From NCBI GenBank assembly GCA_002292945.1, contig DBCG01000042.1, positions 526 to 9,371 of the forward strand: a stretch of 8,846 nucleotides of DNA, read 5' to 3'. The position numbers and the translations under genes are program-made. A model generated the notes under the pieces. The model had not been told where the DNA came from. It saw only the letters and a list, made by a program, of their open reading frames with translations, and did no database searches. How positions within the stretch are numbered: position 1 is the stretch's first letter; each line of letters starts with the position of its first letter. The DNA comes from Proteobacteria bacterium UBA964. Lineage in GTDB: Bacteria > Pseudomonadota > Gammaproteobacteria > Steroidobacterales > Steroidobacteraceae. Below are positions 8,301-8,846 of the stretch, piece after piece.

Positions 8301-8846
8301 CCGCCCGTCGCGCGCAGCACGCCGCCGACGGTGGCGTCGCCCGAGGTGGTGAGCGTCGTGGTCGACACGCCATTGTTCGCGGTCAGCAAGCCGCCGAAGG
8401 TGCCGGTGCCCGAGGCACTGAGGTTGGTCGTGGTGACACCACCGTTGGCGGAGAGCAGGCCGGTCAGGGTCGAGGCGCCGTCGACCGACAGCGCATTGCC
8501 GAGAGTCGTGGCACCCGTCACGCCGAAAGTGCCCGCGACCGTGGCGTTGCCGGTGGCGGCCAGCGTCGTGAAGCGACCGGTGTTCGCCGTGATGGCGCCG
8601 ATCGCCGTGTTCTCGATGCCGCCCGTCGCGCGCAGCACGCCGCCGACGGTGCCGTCGCCCGAGGTGGTGAGCGTCGTGGTCGACACGCCGTTGTTCGCGG
8701 TCAGCAAGCCGCCGAAGGTGCCGGTGCCCGAGGCACTGAGGTTGGTCGTGGTCACACCACCGTTGGCGGTGAGCAGGCCGGTCAGGGTCGAGGCGCCGTC
8801 GACCGATAGCGCGTTGCCGAGGGTCGTGGCACCCGTCACGCCGAAA
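5363..8846 (-). CDS. Giant repeat fibre with S74 intramolecular-chaperone domain (N-terminus off the right edge)
   Basis: The frame is open to the window edge, so the true start is outside. Residues are counted here from the GTG at 8839, giving 1158. Residues 1-300 and 430-720 are Gly/Thr/Ala/Asn-rich beta repeats with a recurring G-L-L-x-A-N-G-G motif and IGAITANTGRFTTL-type units, typical of trimeric tail-fibre shafts. Residues 310-430 and 600-640 hold other common fibre motifs (IWTLPGADGDSGNVLSTDG, EQLRVDGLGNVGIGTNNP). The S74 domain begins at SDARFKTNL: Ser873 and Lys878 match the self-cleavage dyad of endosialidase-type chaperones, and QIGVIAQEVEKVLPELV follows. A coiled coil spans about 950-1000, then an extra C-terminal part to 1158. 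The S74 family folds trimeric fibres and then cuts itself off. No tail assembly, lysis or packaging genes are visible, so a bacterial surface fibre is as likely as a phage tail fibre. There is no evidence here for a signal peptide or anchor. The response regulator follows with an overlap. Confidence 0.9.
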   Translation of the reverse strand, partial: FGVTGATTLGNALSVDGASTLTGLLTANGGVTTTNLSASGTGTFGGLLTANNGVSTTTLTTSGDGTVGGVLRATGGIENTAIGAITANTGRFTTLAATGNATVAGTFGVTGATTLGNALSVDGASTLTGLLSANGGVTTTNLSASGTGTFGGLLTANNGVSTTTLTTSGDATVGGVLRATGGIENTAIGAITANTGRFTTLVATSTTTLTGLLTANGGVGTTTITTSGAGIIGGALRVDGATELVGALTVNGAATLVNQLDANGGIRTPTLEVTGGNSVGGLLEANGGITTTTLAASGTVTLQPTALASITSALQFTDLAGDNFVGFRAPNTLLGNRIWTLPGADGDSGNVLSTDGGGNLVWVNPVTAGAAWTLTGNSATSSGGALGSAPSAGSNFIGATNNVDLRLVTNNRVRAIITSGGQFQTNDVAIGGGTITNATINNTSIGATTANTGRFTTLEATGDATVAGVSTLTGLLTANGGVTTTDLNASGNGTVGGTLSVTGVTLLNSAVTANDGLTVVDGLVTDTLTATTAAISGGTLTGMTIGGGSFSGGTIDNAIIGGTTPVAGTFTALTGTQLAANTSLSTPLVTAADALRLAALTSSVIISTGGTEQLRVDGLGNVGIGTNNPQRRLDVAGTFRASGASEIGGTLAVTGVTTLTGALNANGGITTDALTATSISTNSLSTGTFNASGLVDLDGSFRARGASTFDGAVTLAGGAINGIPYLNASRVLTTGSELTFDGTNLATTGTASALKFIPTGGTATGNGMYLPAADTLAFSTNGVERLRIGNDGRVEIGNQLQINATASAIGLVVRGAVGQTSNLLELQNDAGTALLQVTRDGDMGLGKAPGAGFKLDVEGDIRGTRVFAQGVELTSDARFKTNLQAITDALSIVRKLQGVSYDWNREAFPDRGFSPRPQIGVIAQEVEKVLPELVSTDAQGFKSVNYTGFIPVLIEGLKQQDTRLDAQDARLVVAEQTLAMVEERLFQAEAQIIQIDERLGKTETFVARFELTREPDTMVVLTPTFKVQNLTADRAYIEELRAARIEADKARFKELDADDAVIDSVDAARLRGRVVNTGGKELFVSYGSVAPLFDAAAGGHYLVTVSAEDGSYATAQVISAGGTLRVVPTASQGIDVVANGNSVGLVAPSKKVKASWTRTG
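5366..5638 (-). other. Extra C-terminal domain after the S74 coiled coil
   Basis: Fibre residues about 1068-1158. The segment is beta-rich and compact, with GKELFVSYGSVAPLF, GGHYLVTVSAEDGSYATAQV, GGTLRVVP and VGLVAPSKKVKASWTRTG at the very end. In many S74 proteins the coiled coil is close to the end, so this is an addition of about 90 residues, reached through a second charged helical stretch (about 1030-1065). I do not recognise the fold. Confidence 0.6.
5392..5398 (-). promoter_or_regulatory. Ribosome binding site of the response regulator, inside the fibre coding region
   Basis: AAGAAGG on the minus strand, 10 bases before TTG5381. It supports the otherwise doubtful TTG start. The site lies within the last codons of the fibre gene, so ribosomes finishing the fibre pass directly over it. 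Confidence 0.55.
5975..6223 (-). other. S74 self-cleaving chaperone domain within the fibre
   Basis: Residues 873-955 of the visible fibre. It opens with SDARFKTNL, in which Ser (codon 6223-6221) and Lys (codon 6208-6206) are the expected catalytic pair, continues through VRKLQGVSYDWN and QIGVIAQEVEKVLPELV, and ends in SVNYTGFIPVLIEGLKQQD. From the family mechanism, cleavage just before Ser873 would release a C-terminal fragment of 286 residues. That is inference; only the motif is seen. Confidence 0.85.
8260..8528. repeat. 318-bp-period tandem DNA repeat, copy 1
   Basis: This stretch matches 8578-8846 base for base with about 7 mismatches in 269 positions and no gaps; the offset is 318 bp, or exactly 106 codons. 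It encodes fibre residues about 107-195. Keeping the frame makes the copy number free to change without breaking the protein. Confidence 0.92.
8578..8846. repeat. 318-bp-period tandem DNA repeat, copy 2 (continues past the edge)
   Basis: Partner of 8260-8528. The differences include third-position changes and only two visible residue changes (Thr/Ser in GLLTANGG, Gly/Ala in SGDGT). The repeat reaches the last base of the window, so further copies may lie outside. Confidence 0.92.

Larger units (their letters stand above)
6862..8846 (-). repeat. Degenerate ~23-residue protein repeats of the fibre shaft
   Basis: The motif G-L-L-x-A-N-[GN]-G and close variants occur about nine times in the translated fibre (near residues 21, 44, 127, 150, 209, 256, 279, 472 and 660). 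Adjacent units are often 23 residues apart, each followed by a T-T-T-x-L-x-x-S-G segment. The spacing and Gly/Thr/Asn content suggest a beta-helical or triple-beta shaft. Copies become more divergent towards the C-terminus. Confidence 0.75.

Noticed and set aside
5363..8846. Prophage remnant
   Set aside because: Only the S74 fibre hints at phage. Its neighbours are a two-component system and housekeeping-type genes; no integrase, capsid, terminase, lysis or attachment site is visible, although the region beyond the right edge is unseen.
7370..8846. CRISPR-like array
   Set aside because: The repeats are in-frame coding units of unequal similarity with no unique spacers of constant length.

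Overview
The window reads as ordinary chromosomal DNA of a high-GC Gram-negative bacterium, most likely a proteobacterium. It carries an outer-membrane TonB-dependent receptor, an AlkB repair dioxygenase close to the E. coli protein, and strong G/C preference at third codon positions. The lineage cannot be fixed from this stretch, and I see no tRNA, rRNA, CRISPR array, insertion sequence or phage structural/packaging genes.

Left part (1-2966, all minus strand): a promoter-like region and a strong ribosome binding site lead into an 850-residue TonB-dependent receptor. Four bases after its stop codon, a GTG start opens alkB (DNA alkylation repair), which runs off the left edge before its iron ligands. 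The two genes look co-transcribed and possibly translationally coupled.

Middle (3117-5381): two plus-strand genes, a 117-residue Cys/His-containing protein of unknown function and a 399-residue six-helix membrane histidine kinase of the DesK/NarL-partner (HisKA_3) type, face a minus-strand NarL/LuxR-type response regulator. The kinase and regulator stop codons are 3 bases apart, so this probable cognate pair is convergent rather than an operon.

Right part (5363-8846, minus strand): the C-terminal 1160 or so residues of a very large, highly repetitive fibre protein. It has beta-rich ~23-residue repeats, a nearly perfect 318-bp tandem DNA duplication, an S74 (endosialidase-type) self-cleaving chaperone domain with a visible Ser/Lys pair, a coiled coil, and an unusual extra C-terminal domain. 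The N-terminus is outside the window. The response regulator gene starts inside the last 19 bases of this fibre gene, from a TTG codon with its own ribosome binding site.

The most interesting reading is that a two-component system is physically wired to a self-processing repeat fibre: regulator translated in the wake of the fibre, kinase transcribed head-on into the regulator. The fibre looks like a cell-surface or tail-like adhesin, but its location and ligand cannot be told from what is visible.
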